Below, piece by piece: positions 14,902-23,667 of a stretch of DNA of 53,113 bases; position 1 is the first letter of the stretch; every line of letters begins with the position of its first letter. The notes below the pieces were generated by a model. It saw only the letters and a list, made by a program, of their open reading frames with translations, did not search any database and was not told where the DNA came from. A program made the translations under genes and the position numbers. Source of the DNA: Effusibacillus pohliae DSM 22757 (lineage in GTDB: Bacteria; Bacillota; Bacilli; Tumebacillales; Effusibacillaceae); NCBI RefSeq assembly GCF_000376225.1, contig NZ_AQXL01000113.1, positions 1 through 53,113 on the forward strand, written 5' to 3'.

Positions 14902-16435
14902 CCGGCGCCGCCTCCTTTCCCGCCTGCTGCGCGGTCGCCCCGGACATCAACAGGCCGAGTTGTTGGTCATCCACTTCCTCCGGTTTCACCACGGCGACGA
15001 TCCGCCCTTCGTAGATCACGGCGATCCGGTCGGAGAGGCTCATAATCTCATCCAGCTCAAACGAGACCAACAGCACCGCCTTGCCGTTGTCCCGCTGCTC
15101 GACCAATTTTTTATGGATAAATTCGATCGCTCCCACATCCAGGCCCCGCGTCGGTTGGGCGGCAATCAACAGATCCGGATCGCGGTCGACCTCCCTCGCA
15201 ATGATCGCTTTTTGCTGGTTCCCGCCGGACAAGGCACGAGCGCGCGTATACTCGCTGGGAGTCCGTACATCGAACATCTCGATCAGGCGTCGCGCGTGCG
15301 AGAAAATCTGGTCAAACTGCAAAATGCCCGATTTTGCAAAAGGCGGCTTGTAGTAGGTGTTGAGCACCATGTTTTCGCCGATCGAATAGTCGAGCACCAG
15401 CCCTCTTTTGTGCCGGTCCTCCGGAATGTGGCCGACGCCCGCCTCCGCAATTTCACGCGGTGTCCGGTTGGTGATGTCGTTGCCGTTCAAACGGATCGAA
15501 CCGGCCGTGACTTTCCGCAGTCCGGTGATCGTCTCGATCAGCTCCCGCTGGCCGTTTCCCTCGACACCGGCAATGCCGACGATCTCTCCCGCATGCACGG
15601 TCAGCGAAACGCCGTTCAGCCCCTTCACCCCGCGGTTCGACTCAGCTTCCACCGCGTTCAGTTCGAGCACCGCCGGCCCCGGATTGGCGGGCCGTTTTTG
15701 TACGGCAAATGTCACCTCGCGGCCGACCATCATGTTGGCCAACTGGTTCGGGTTGGTTTCCTTCACCGGTACAGTGCCGATATATTTTCCCCGCCGGATC
15801 ACCGTCACCCGATCACAAACGGCCATGATTTCCTTCAATTTGTGCGTGATAAAGATGATCGATTTGCCCTCTTTTACAAGGTTGCGCATGATCTGCATCA
15901 ATTCCCGGATTTCCTGCGGTGTCAGCACGGCTGTCGGCTCATCGAAAATCAGAATGTCCGCACCGCGGTACAGAGTCTTCAAAATCTCCACCCGCTGCTG
16001 CATGCCGACCGAAATGTCTTCGATCTTCGCCTGCGGGTCGACGTCCAGCCCGTAGCGTTTTGACAGTTCCGCCACCTGCCGCTCCGCTTTCGCCAGATCG
16101 AGGAACGGTCCGTTCGTCACCTCGCTGCCGAGGATAATATTTTCTGTAACCGTAAACGGCTGAACAAGCATGAAATGTTGATGCACCATGCCGATTCCCA
16201 ACCGGTTCGCCATGTTCGGGTCCGTAATTTTGACTTCCGTGCCTCGGATGCGGATCGTGCCTTCATCCGGCTGGTACAGGCCGAACAGGATATTCATCAG
16301 CGTCGATTTGCCGGCCCCGTTTTCTCCCAGCAAAGCGTGAATCTCGCCTTGTTCCACGACCAAGTTGATCTTGTCGTTCGCCACGATCCCCGGAAACCGT
16401 TTGGTAATGCCTAGCATCTCCACTACCGCCGCCAC
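14888..16435 (-). CDS. Nucleoside ABC transporter ATP-binding protein (two domains)
   Basis: About 515 residues with two ABC domains in one chain, as usual for BMP-type and ribose-type importers (NupO/YufO-like). Domain 1 has Walker A GENGAGKST near residue 40, signature SVGMQQRVEILKTLYRGA and Walker B LIFDEPTAVLTPQE. Domain 2 has a degenerate Walker A (GVEGNGQRELI), signature ALSGGNQQKAIIARE and LLIAAQPTRGLDVGA. The start is the GTG at 16435, five bases after GGGGGGA; the upstream in-frame extension to 16519 runs through a terminator hairpin and is not credible. It powers uptake by the two permeases that follow. A terminator between this gene and bmpA probably lowers its expression relative to the binding protein. 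Confidence 0.9.
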   Translation of the reverse strand: MAAVVEMLGITKRFPGIVANDKINLVVEQGEIHALLGENGAGKSTLMNILFGLYQPDEGTIRIRGTEVKITDPNMANRLGIGMVHQHFMLVQPFTVTENIILGSEVTNGPFLDLAKAERQVAELSKRYGLDVDPQAKIEDISVGMQQRVEILKTLYRGADILIFDEPTAVLTPQEIRELMQIMRNLVKEGKSIIFITHKLKEIMAVCDRVTVIRRGKYIGTVPVKETNPNQLANMMVGREVTFAVQKRPANPGPAVLELNAVEAESNRGVKGLNGVSLTVHAGEIVGIAGVEGNGQRELIETITGLRKVTAGSIRLNGNDITNRTPREIAEAGVGHIPEDRHKRGLVLDYSIGENMVLNTYYKPPFAKSGILQFDQIFSHARRLIEMFDVRTPSEYTRARALSGGNQQKAIIAREVDRDPDLLIAAQPTRGLDVGAIEFIHKKLVEQRDNGKAVLLVSFELDEIMSLSDRIAVIYEGRIVAVVKPEEVDDQQLGLLMSGATAQQAGKEAAPGATH

Positions 16436-16485
16436 ACCGATCCCCCCTTGAAACAGGATGTTTTGTCCCGCTGTTCCTGACACCA

Positions 16486-16516
16486 GAAAAAAGGCGAGCG
16501 TGACAACTCGCCTTTC
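16486..16516 (-). terminator. Intra-operon terminator/attenuator between bmpA and the ATPase gene
   Basis: On the minus strand AAAGGCGAG (16515-16507) pairs perfectly with CTCGCCTTT (16498-16490), followed by a run of T. It lies between the binding-protein gene and its ATPase, a common way to make the lipoprotein in excess of the membrane parts. Confidence 0.8.
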
Positions 16517-16603
16517 CAAATCCAGTTATGGGTTCCGCAAAAGCGATCGGGGATTGGCCGAAGCGCATTCCGTCGCTTTCGCGGAACGAAAGGGCGCCGC
16601 CAG

Positions 16604-17683
16604 TTACTTCTTGAACGTAGCCTTGAACTGCTCAAATTCGGCCGCCGTCCCCGGCGCTTTGATCTTGCCTTCAATCAGCTGCTTTTTGTAATCCTCCACT
16701 TTTGCAACCACGTCAGCCGGCGTATTTTTGCTGGTGGTGGGCGCATAGCCGACCCCGTCCTCTTTCAGGCCGAGTTCGACTTGTTTGCCGCCGTTCCAAA
16801 TACCGTTTGCCAGATCCTTCGACACGCTGTAGACCGCGTTGTCCACCCGCTTGATCATCGAGCTGAGCGTATTGTCAGGCGCCAGATACGACTGGTCGCG
16901 GTCGACGCCGATCACCCAGAATCCTTTGCCGCGTTCTTTCGCTTCTGAAAATACGCCGTCACCCGTTGCGCCAGCCGCGTGGAAAATCACGTCCACCCCG
17001 CTTTGATACATCGCGCCAGCCTGCACTTTCCCCTTCGAAGCATCGTTAAACGCACCCACGTAAGCGGTGACCACCTGCGCGTTCGGATTGACCGCGTGAA
17101 CGCCGGCACGGAAACCGTACTCGAATTTTTCGATCAGTGGCACCTTGATCCCGCCGATAAACCCGACTTTGTTCGATTTCGTCATCGAACCTGCGATCAC
17201 GCCCATCAAGAACGATCCTTCCTGTTCTTTGAACGTAACCGCGGTCACGTTAGACGGGATATTGCCGTCCAGGTTGGAGTCGACGATCGCCAGCTTGGTA
17301 TTCGGATTTTCGGCTGCCACCCGCTTGAGGTCTTCCGCCATCAGGTAGCCGATCGCCCAGGTGAGATCCCATTTGTCTTTGACGAAACCGTTGAGGTTCG
17401 GCACATAATCCTCTTTTTTCTTGGATTCGGCATATTGCACCTTCAGGCCCAAATCCTTTTCCAACCGCTTCATACCTTCCCAGGCGGACTGGTTAAACGA
17501 GTTGTCGTTCACCCCGCCCGTATCGGTCACCATCGCCACCCGAATCTTTTGTTTGACTTGTTCGCCCGCGCCTGCGTCGGGAGCCCCTTCCTTCTTTTTG
17601 GAAGCGGCGCCGCAGCCTGCAAGCACGAGGGAAGCGGAAAGCGTTCCCGCCAACAGTACTTTTGCGATCGTTCTGGTTTTCAT
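16604..17683 (-). CDS. bmpA: BMP family nucleoside-binding lipoprotein
   Basis: A 359-residue lipoprotein. A basic start and hydrophobic stretch end in the lipobox LVLAGC with C24 as the acylated cysteine, then a charged, alanine- and glycine-rich linker. The mature domain starts IRVAMVTDTGGVNDNSFNQSAW, the hallmark of basic membrane protein/PnrA-type purine nucleoside receptors; GIGG-type GFIGGIKVPLIEKFEYGFRAG and HAAGATGDGVF follow. It captures nucleosides outside the membrane and delivers them to the permeases. GAGGAAAG precedes the ATG at 17683. No RbsR-like operator or clear promoter is visible in the 252 bases before it, so it is probably transcribed from the rbsR promoter. Confidence 0.9.
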   Translation of the reverse strand: MKTRTIAKVLLAGTLSASLVLAGCGAASKKKEGAPDAGAGEQVKQKIRVAMVTDTGGVNDNSFNQSAWEGMKRLEKDLGLKVQYAESKKKEDYVPNLNGFVKDKWDLTWAIGYLMAEDLKRVAAENPNTKLAIVDSNLDGNIPSNVTAVTFKEQEGSFLMGVIAGSMTKSNKVGFIGGIKVPLIEKFEYGFRAGVHAVNPNAQVVTAYVGAFNDASKGKVQAGAMYQSGVDVIFHAAGATGDGVFSEAKERGKGFWVIGVDRDQSYLAPDNTLSSMIKRVDNAVYSVSKDLANGIWNGGKQVELGLKEDGVGYAPTTSKNTPADVVAKVEDYKKQLIEGKIKAPGTAAEFEQFKATFKK

Positions 17684-17935
17684 CCGTCTTTCCTCACCTT
17701 CGCATCAATTTTCGACAAGCTCTGGTAACACAACAAACCATTTTACAAAACTTGTGTCAGAGTCGCCAGTCTTTACGGTTTCCAAATACGCAGTACGGAT
17801 CTCTTTCCTGTTACTATTCCACACACATGGAAAAATTTATCCACGCCCGCCAGTTCCATAAATGCTCGACAGGCTCTGTTTCACCCCCTCAACGCGCGGC
17901 AGCTTAACGCCCGTCTGCACTCCTGCCGCCCCCTT

Positions 17936-18898
17936 TTAGCGTACGGCAACCTGATCGGCCTTGCAGTCAGACTTGCATACCCGCTGTAAAAAATGGGACA
18001 CAAACCGCTCAACATCGACTTCAAGGCAAACTTCCATGTTTGGTTCTGCCTGATGAACCTGCACGGTTCTGCCTTTGGAAACCTCGCCTTCCAGGTCAAC
18101 CCGCACGTGCATGGGGACACACTTGACAAAAGAAGGATCGATCACGACACCTACAGCCAGCGGGTCATGCAGGGCGCACCCGCCCAGAGAAGGGTCAAAT
18201 TGATGGTAGGCGTCGATATAATAATCGCAAATGTCCGCGAGGAAGCGGCTGAAAGGCGTGTTCAGGGCTCGCCAGTCCTGCACGTGCGTTCTGGTCAAAA
18301 GGGTCTGCATCGTGACGTCAAGTCCCACCAGCGTGATCGGGATCCCCGATTGAAAGACCAGGGATGCCGCTTCCGGATCTGCATAAATATTGGCCTCCGC
18401 ATAAGGGGTTACATTCCCCGGAACCGTAACCGCGCCTCCCATAATCACAACGCGCTCTACCAAATCTACAATCGCAGGATCCTTTTGAATCGCCAACGCC
18501 AAGTTGGTTTGGCTGCCGACAGTAATCAATGTGACCCGATTCGGATATTCCCTGACTGTTGACACGATAAACTCGGCTGCCTGCTGGGACCGGGCGGTTC
18601 TCCGGGGCGACGGCAGGCTGGTATTGCCCAATCCGTTTTGACCGTGGATTCGTCTGCCCGCTTCATTCACGTGTTCACGGGCGAACGGCTTGTCCGCCCC
18701 CGGAACAACCGGGATCTCCTCAGCTTCCAGAATGTCGAGCACCTGCAGTGTATTGCGGGTTGCTTCTTCCACCGAAACGTTCCCATAGCAGGTCGTAATG
18801 CCAAGCAATCGCAATTCGGGGGACTGTACCGCATAGGCAATGGCAAGGGCATCATCAATCCCCGTATCCACATCCAAAATGACGTATTTCACTCTCAT
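17936..18898 (-). CDS. Nucleoside hydrolase (inosine-uridine preferring type)
   Basis: A 320-residue enzyme that splits ribonucleosides into base and ribose. The calcium-binding aspartate cluster is at the N-terminus (VILDVDTGIDDALA, D9-D16). VPGADKPF, a GQNGLGN loop near 90 and LHDPLAVG (the C-terminal aspartate ligand near 243) complete the family pattern. Residue-level substrate preference cannot be read by eye. The ATG at 18898 overlaps the ribokinase stop as ATGA, so the two proteins are coupled; ribose released here is the direct substrate of that kinase. The neighbouring BMP importer supplies the nucleosides. Confidence 0.9.
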   Translation of the reverse strand: MRVKYVILDVDTGIDDALAIAYAVQSPELRLLGITTCYGNVSVEEATRNTLQVLDILEAEEIPVVPGADKPFAREHVNEAGRRIHGQNGLGNTSLPSPRRTARSQQAAEFIVSTVREYPNRVTLITVGSQTNLALAIQKDPAIVDLVERVVIMGGAVTVPGNVTPYAEANIYADPEAASLVFQSGIPITLVGLDVTMQTLLTRTHVQDWRALNTPFSRFLADICDYYIDAYHQFDPSLGGCALHDPLAVGVVIDPSFVKCVPMHVRVDLEGEVSKGRTVQVHQAEPNMEVCLEVDVERFVSHFLQRVCKSDCKADQVAVR

Positions 18899-19875
18899 CT
18901 CTCCCTGGATAAGATCGGACCTTGCATGTCTCCGTCTGGTCTGTCAGAAAGCCCGAGGCTCGACCAATCATACGCCGCAACCTCCCCATAGGTGGGCATT
19001 CCCGTCTGCGCGCCAAATTTTGTAACCGCAAGTGCGGAAACTTTGCTGGCAAACGTTACGGCGTCAACGATCTCACTGCCTGCGGCCAAGGCATATGCCA
19101 GTCCTGCATTAAAGGCGTCTCCGGCGCCGGTGGTATCTACAACGGGAACTTTATACGCCGGAACAATCGTGATTTTCCCTTCCCGCTGCAGATATGCCGA
19201 ACCTTCCGATCCCAGAGTGGCAATTACATGCCGCGGCCCCATCCCCCTTACCCATTCCATCGCCTTCTCCAGTTCGAATGCTTCCGGATCGAGTCCCGCC
19301 AGCAGCACGAGTTCCGAACGGTTCGGGGTAATATAATCCACATTCTGCAGCAAAGCGGTCGGCAGCCGCTGTGCAGGAGCCGGATTGAGGATCACGGTTT
19401 TGCCGAATCGCTTGGCTGTCTCGGCAGCGATGCACACGGTTTCCAGAGGAATCTCCAGTTGAAGCAAAACCACATCGGCCCCGGCAAACAGTTCCGCGTG
19501 TTGAAGGATATCTGTCGGCAGACAATGGGCATTTGCTCCCGGAACGACTACAATTTGGTTATCCCCGTGCGCCAACAGGATGGAAGCAATCCCTGTAGAG
19601 ACTCCGCTCACGGCCTTGACTCCGTGCGTATCCACTCCGTTGCGGGTCAGGGAACCCACCAGATTTGCGCCGAAGTGATCCGTTCCGACAGCACCGATCA
19701 TGGTTGTCCGGGCGCCGAGCCTGGCGGCTGCCACCGCTTGATTTGCCCCTTTGCCCCCGGGAATAAAATGGACATGTTTGCCCATCACCGTCTCCCCCTG
19801 GCGGGGAGCTCGGTCCGCTTCGATCACGACATCCATATTTAAACTTCCTACAACCAGGATATGGGGTTGTCTCAT
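18895..19875 (-). CDS. rbsK: Ribokinase
   Basis: A 326-residue PfkB-family sugar kinase. The substrate-binding segment VGSLNMDVVIEADRAPRQGET and the GGKGANQAVAAARLG motif (about 40-54) are those of ribokinase; the catalytic DTTGAGDAFNAGLAYAL motif with the base aspartate is near 255-270. It converts ribose to ribose-5-phosphate with ATP. It lies between the repressor and the nucleoside hydrolase with ATGA overlaps on both sides, so all three are translated as a coupled set. Because no ribose-specific RbsABCD transporter is present, its ribose probably comes from nucleosides. Confidence 0.92.
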   Translation of the reverse strand: MRQPHILVVGSLNMDVVIEADRAPRQGETVMGKHVHFIPGGKGANQAVAAARLGARTTMIGAVGTDHFGANLVGSLTRNGVDTHGVKAVSGVSTGIASILLAHGDNQIVVVPGANAHCLPTDILQHAELFAGADVVLLQLEIPLETVCIAAETAKRFGKTVILNPAPAQRLPTALLQNVDYITPNRSELVLLAGLDPEAFELEKAMEWVRGMGPRHVIATLGSEGSAYLQREGKITIVPAYKVPVVDTTGAGDAFNAGLAYALAAGSEIVDAVTFASKVSALAVTKFGAQTGMPTYGEVAAYDWSSLGLSDRPDGDMQGPILSRER

Positions 19876-20876
19876 GATCGGGTCTCCCTTTGTGTGGATT
19901 TTCTCGGGATCAAGGTTACATCCAGCTCATGAATCCGGTTTTCTGCAACCGCACCTTCGATTTTCTTGATGAGCAATTCGGCAGCCAGCGCCCCCATTTC
20001 ATATATGGGCTGCGCTATGGTGGTTAATTCGGGCTCTGTCATCTCAGCCAGAGAGATTCCGTCAAATCCGCACACAGCCACCTGTTCGGGAACCTGAATG
20101 CCCAGCCTCAGCAATGCCTTTAATGCTCCTATCGCCATGAGATCGTTTCCAACGAATATTCCATCGAGATCCGGATGTCTTTCCATCAATGCTTCTGCCG
20201 CCCTCATTCCACCATCCAACCGGAAATCTCCAGGTTCCATCAGAGTCGGTGTATACCAGTGGAAATCCTTCACGGACTGTTCGTAGCCCAGCAGTCGATC
20301 CCTGGCAGGAATAACATCCTGCGGACCGTAAATATGGGCAACTTTTTGGCAACCAACTTCCAACAAATGGCGAACCGCCATGCTTGCCCCTTCAAAATTT
20401 TTCGAACGAACGACGCTGCACTCCAGATCGGCACGTGCCCGATCCAGAACGACGAACGGGATATTGTGCTGCTTCATTCGCTTCACATCATCAGGCCGAA
20501 GCGTATGCGAAGCAAAAACGATCCCGTCAATATACCTGTTTAATAAAATGTCGATATAGGACTGTTCTTTTTCGCCCTCACAATCGGAGTTGCAAAAAAT
20601 CACTGTGTACCCGTTGGTACGGGCCACATCTTCCACTGCTCTGGCCATTTCGGGAAAAAAAGGATTGGAAATGTCGGGCAGAATCAAAGCAATGGTGCCC
20701 GTCCGTTTCCCCGCCAGTCCCCGAGCGACCGCATTCGGCTCATACTGTAATGTTTCAATCGCCCGCGTGACCTTTCGTTTCGTTTCGTCATTTACGTATC
20801 CATTCCGATTCAGAACACGGGAAACGGTGGCTACTGAAACCCCTGCCAACTTCGCTACATCTCTGATGGTTGCCAC
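19872..20876 (-). CDS. rbsR: LacI-family repressor of the nucleoside/ribose operon
   Basis: About 334 residues. The N-terminal LacI helix-turn-helix begins VATIRDVAKLAGVSVATVSRVLN, with hinge helix EPNAVARGLAGKRTGTI, then a periplasmic-binding-protein-like effector domain (PDISNPFFPEMARAVE, GNDLMAIGAL). The start is the GTG at 20876, six bases after AGGGGAAGG; the longer frame to 20912 begins inside the operator. The upstream DNA has two TGTAAnCGnTTACA palindromes of the RbsR type and a consensus promoter, so the gene is autoregulated and probably released by ribose or ribose-5-phosphate. Assignment as rbsR rests on operator type and the ribokinase gene. Confidence 0.85.
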   Translation of the reverse strand: MATIRDVAKLAGVSVATVSRVLNRNGYVNDETKRKVTRAIETLQYEPNAVARGLAGKRTGTIALILPDISNPFFPEMARAVEDVARTNGYTVIFCNSDCEGEKEQSYIDILLNRYIDGIVFASHTLRPDDVKRMKQHNIPFVVLDRARADLECSVVRSKNFEGASMAVRHLLEVGCQKVAHIYGPQDVIPARDRLLGYEQSVKDFHWYTPTLMEPGDFRLDGGMRAAEALMERHPDLDGIFVGNDLMAIGALKALLRLGIQVPEQVAVCGFDGISLAEMTEPELTTIAQPIYEMGALAAELLIKKIEGAVAENRIHELDVTLIPRKSTQRETRS

Positions 20877-20895
20877 GTGAACCTTCCCCTGACTA

Positions 20896-20909
20896 TGTAA
20901 CCGGTTACA
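20896..20909. promoter_or_regulatory. RbsR operator 2, TGTAACCGGTTACA
   Basis: A perfect 14-base palindrome 20-33 bases upstream of the rbsR GTG start. It is centred exactly 70 bases from operator 1, which would allow looping or a roadblock at about +77 to +90 of the transcript. Confidence 0.8.
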
Positions 20910-20965
20910 CATAGCAGCCCCCCAACCCTAACAATTGAGCGAGTTCCCATATATAGAACTGGATG

Positions 20966-20979
20966 TGTAACCGCTTACA
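20966..20979. promoter_or_regulatory. RbsR operator 1, TGTAACCGCTTACA
   Basis: Matches operator 2 at 13 of 14 bases. It begins about seven bases downstream of the predicted transcription start of the promoter at 20992-21020, the usual place for a LacI-family repressor. Confidence 0.8.
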
Positions 20980-20991
20980 GGTTTCGCTAAA

Positions 20992-21020
20992 ATTCTACTG
21001 CCATATGTGCGGATTGTCAA
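20992..21020 (-). promoter_or_regulatory. Promoter of the rbsR-nucleoside salvage operon
   Basis: On the minus strand TTGACA (21020-21015), 17-base spacer, TAGAAT (20997-20992). The -35 is perfect. Expected start of transcription is near 20985, so operator 1 lies in the initially transcribed region. The promoter overlaps the tail of the preceding ylmA-like terminator. Confidence 0.8.
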
Positions 21021-21021
21021 C

Positions 21022-21062
21022 GGAAAAATGGAAGGCATGGTGTTCCCCGAATCACCATGCCC
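21022..21062 (-). terminator. Terminator of the YlmA-like ABC gene
   Basis: On the minus strand GGCATGGTG (21061-21053) pairs with CACCATGCC (21042-21034), then TTCCATTTTTCC. The stop codon of the gene lies inside the 5-prime arm. Confidence 0.7.
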
Positions 21063-21843
21063 GATTCTTGCCAATTTTGATCCACGGCCGTTCTTCCGCC
21101 CATTCGACAGTGACCGGCAAACCAAACGCCCGCTGCAGATTGTCAGACGTCAGCACGTCCCGTTTCAAGCCGGCCGCCACCACTTCGCCCTCCCGCAGCA
21201 GTAGCACATGCGTAAAAATCGGCAAGATCTCCTCGATATGATGGGTGACATAGAGTATGGCGGGCGTATCGGCGGCGCTCCCCATTTTCGAAATCTCCGA
21301 AAGCAATTGTTCCCGTGCCCGAATATCCAGTCCGAAACATGGTTCGTCAAGAATCAGCAGCTTCGGTTCCGCCATCAGTGCACGGGCCAGCAGCACCTTC
21401 TGTTTCTCCCCTTGCGACAAGGTGCCGTAGTGCGCTGTGGCCAAACGGGAACACCCCAATCGGGTCAGCAGCTGCAGGGCCCGTTCCCGGTCTGACTTAT
21501 CGATCGCTTGCCAGATTCCAATCGATGCAAACTTGCCGCTGATTACCACATCGATCGCGCGGTCGGACGGGTAGATCTCATCCCGCAGTGCAGAACTGAC
21601 CCAGCCGATCGACTTGCGCACCTGCTGGATTTCACATTCGCCGTACGTGTTCCCCAACACGCGGATCTTGCCCCGGGTTGGCCATTCGTAGCCGGTCACC
21701 ATTTTCAACAGCGATGTTTTGCCGGAACCGTTCAGCCCGATGATCGTCCAATGTTCTCCCGCTCCCACCTGCCAGTTGATGTGCTTGAGGATCTGCTTGT
21801 CCCCGCGCACCCACGACATATCCTGCACTTCAATCACACTCAT
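21052..21843 (-). CDS. ABC transporter ATP-binding protein, YlmA-like
   Basis: About 263 residues, a single ABC ATPase domain. Walker A is GLNGSGKTSLLKM near residue 36, the signature is TLSQGEKQKVLLARAL, Walker B is LLILDEPCFGLD, and the switch histidine is in YVTHHIEEI. The motif ...MSWVRGDKQILKHINW near the start and the absence of any adjacent permease match YlmA of Bacillus, a lone ATPase related to ModF and of uncertain role. I choose the ATG at 21843 with GGAGG about ten bases upstream. It probably shares a transcript with the carboxypeptidase gene 132 bases upstream. Confidence 0.8.
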   Translation of the reverse strand: MSVIEVQDMSWVRGDKQILKHINWQVGAGEHWTIIGLNGSGKTSLLKMVTGYEWPTRGKIRVLGNTYGECEIQQVRKSIGWVSSALRDEIYPSDRAIDVVISGKFASIGIWQAIDKSDRERALQLLTRLGCSRLATAHYGTLSQGEKQKVLLARALMAEPKLLILDEPCFGLDIRAREQLLSEISKMGSAADTPAILYVTHHIEEILPIFTHVLLLREGEVVAAGLKRDVLTSDNLQRAFGLPVTVEWAEERPWIKIGKNRAW

Positions 21844-21975
21844 CCCGTTCTCCACCTCCACTCAAAAAAGCGGGCAGATCCCACCAGCTTCAGATGCATG
21901 CCGAAAAGCGCGGGAATCCTGCTCTTCCCGCAACCTGCGAAGGATGCGGCGGTTCTCCTGATCGTTTGTTGTGGC

Positions 21976-23493
21976 TCAGAGTTCGTACACCGACTGGTAC
22001 TTCTCTTGCAAATAGTTCACCAGGTAACGCACGTCGATCGATTCACCTGTTGCCTGCACGAGGATTTCCCTCGGTTCCAGCAGCTTGCCATGTTTGTGGA
22101 TGTTGTCGCGCAGCCACTGCTTGATGACGCTAAACTCCCCGCGTTTCACCGCTTCCTTGTAGTCCGGCAGATCGCGCCGCAAAGCCGCTTCAAACTGCGC
22201 GGCATAGATATTGCCCAGCGAATAGGAGGGAAAATACCCGAACAGTCCGGCCGACCAATGCACATCCTGCATTACCCCGTCCGCATCGTTGGGCGCCTCG
22301 ACGCCCAGGTACTCCCGCATTTTTTCGTTCCACGCGACGGGCAGCTCGGAAACGCTCAAGTCGCCGCAGATCAACGCTTTTTCCAGATCGTAGCGCAGCA
22401 TGATGTGCAGGTTGTAGGTAAGTTCGTCCGCTTCCACCCGGATGAGGGACGGTTCGACCTGGTTGACCGCCCGATAGAAATCGTCGACCGACACGCCCTG
22501 CAACGGTTCCGGGAAAAACGCCGTCAGGTCATGGTAGAAATAGCGCCAAAACTCGCGGCTGCGGCCGATCATATTTTCCCAGAAGCGGGATTGCGATTCG
22601 TGGATTCCCATCGAAGCTCCATCGCACAGCGGAGTGCCAATCAGATCGGGCGAAATGTTTTGTTCGTACATCGCGTGCCCGGCTTCATGGATCGCCCCGA
22701 AAATCGCCGTCCGGAAATCGTTCTCCTGAAAGCGCGTGGTCACACGCACATCGCCCGGATTGAGCCCGGTCGCAAACGGATGGGCGCTTTCGTCCAAGCG
22801 GCCCGCCTCAAAATCATAGCCGATTTTTTGCAGGACATGTTCACTGAACCGGCGTTGGTCGACCGTCGGGAACCGCTTCTGAAAAAACGAGGTGTCCGTC
22901 GCCCGTCCCCGCTCCCGAATCGCATGCAGCAATTCGATCGACTTGCCCCGCAGGTCGGCAAACAGGGGATCGAGGATGTCGACCGTAATGCCTGGTTCAT
23001 AGTGATCCAGCAGCGCGTTGTATTTGTGCCCCTGGTACCCCCAAATCTCGATAAAGCGGTCCAGATACTCGAGGATTTTTTCCAGATACGGGCGGAAGGA
23101 CGCAAAATCGTTCTGATTTCGGGCCGTTTCCCAGACGGTTTCCGACTTTGAAACAAGCACCACATATTCCTGGTACAGTTCCGCCGGGATCCGCTGGCTG
23201 CGCTCATATTCCTTTTTGCATTCGCGAACGACGCCGCGCGTGATCGGATCCAACTGCTCGTATGTATCCGGTTCCGACAAGCGATCCAAAAATTCTTTCA
23301 TTTCCGCCGACACGCCCATCTTGAACAGATCGGCAGACAGGGTGCCGATTACTTCCGAACGCTGCTCCTGCCCTTTTTTCGGCGCGCCCGTCCGCAGGTC
23401 CCACGCCAATAAACCGATTGCCTCCGTGTAATCCTTCATGCGCCGGGTGTACCGGCGAAATTCCTCGACTACGGTCTGCAAATCCTTAGCCAT
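21976..23493 (-). CDS. Carboxypeptidase, peptidase family M32
   Basis: A 505-residue metallocarboxypeptidase of the Taq carboxypeptidase family, of normal length. The zinc site is AIHEAGHAMYEQ (H269, E270, H273). The third ligand is expected in MGIHESQSRFWENMIGRS around 296-312, another family hallmark; TGLNPGDVRVTTRF and the C-terminal VDVRYLVNYLQEK-like end also fit. It removes amino acids one by one from peptide C-termini in the cytoplasm, probably in peptide turnover. The ATG at 23493 has GGGGGAAG upstream. It stands alone in function from its neighbours and faces ricF across a short promoter region. Confidence 0.92.
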   Translation of the reverse strand: MAKDLQTVVEEFRRYTRRMKDYTEAIGLLAWDLRTGAPKKGQEQRSEVIGTLSADLFKMGVSAEMKEFLDRLSEPDTYEQLDPITRGVVRECKKEYERSQRIPAELYQEYVVLVSKSETVWETARNQNDFASFRPYLEKILEYLDRFIEIWGYQGHKYNALLDHYEPGITVDILDPLFADLRGKSIELLHAIRERGRATDTSFFQKRFPTVDQRRFSEHVLQKIGYDFEAGRLDESAHPFATGLNPGDVRVTTRFQENDFRTAIFGAIHEAGHAMYEQNISPDLIGTPLCDGASMGIHESQSRFWENMIGRSREFWRYFYHDLTAFFPEPLQGVSVDDFYRAVNQVEPSLIRVEADELTYNLHIMLRYDLEKALICGDLSVSELPVAWNEKMREYLGVEAPNDADGVMQDVHWSAGLFGYFPSYSLGNIYAAQFEAALRRDLPDYKEAVKRGEFSVIKQWLRDNIHKHGKLLEPREILVQATGESIDVRYLVNYLQEKYQSVYEL

Positions 23494-23667
23494 CGAGCTT
23501 CCCCCTATCCGTGTTGGTAAGCACTGCTAACGAGATGATACCATATCGTGTTTCCTCGCAGCATCTGTTCCCTAAACAAAGGAAATATCGTTCGTCCGGT
23601 TTTTCGGTTATAATGACATTATGTCGTTTCACTTGCAAGCTGATTGTCAAAAAGGAGGTGCCTGCAG

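Noticed and set aside
14804-16063. Plus-strand frame of 419 codons opposite the ABC ATPase
   Set aside because: Antisense of the nucleoside transporter ATPase, no ribosome binding site and no known motif.
21508-23151. Plus-strand frame of 547 codons opposite ylmA and the M32 peptidase
   Set aside because: It spans two real genes on the other strand and the gap between them; no motif supports it.
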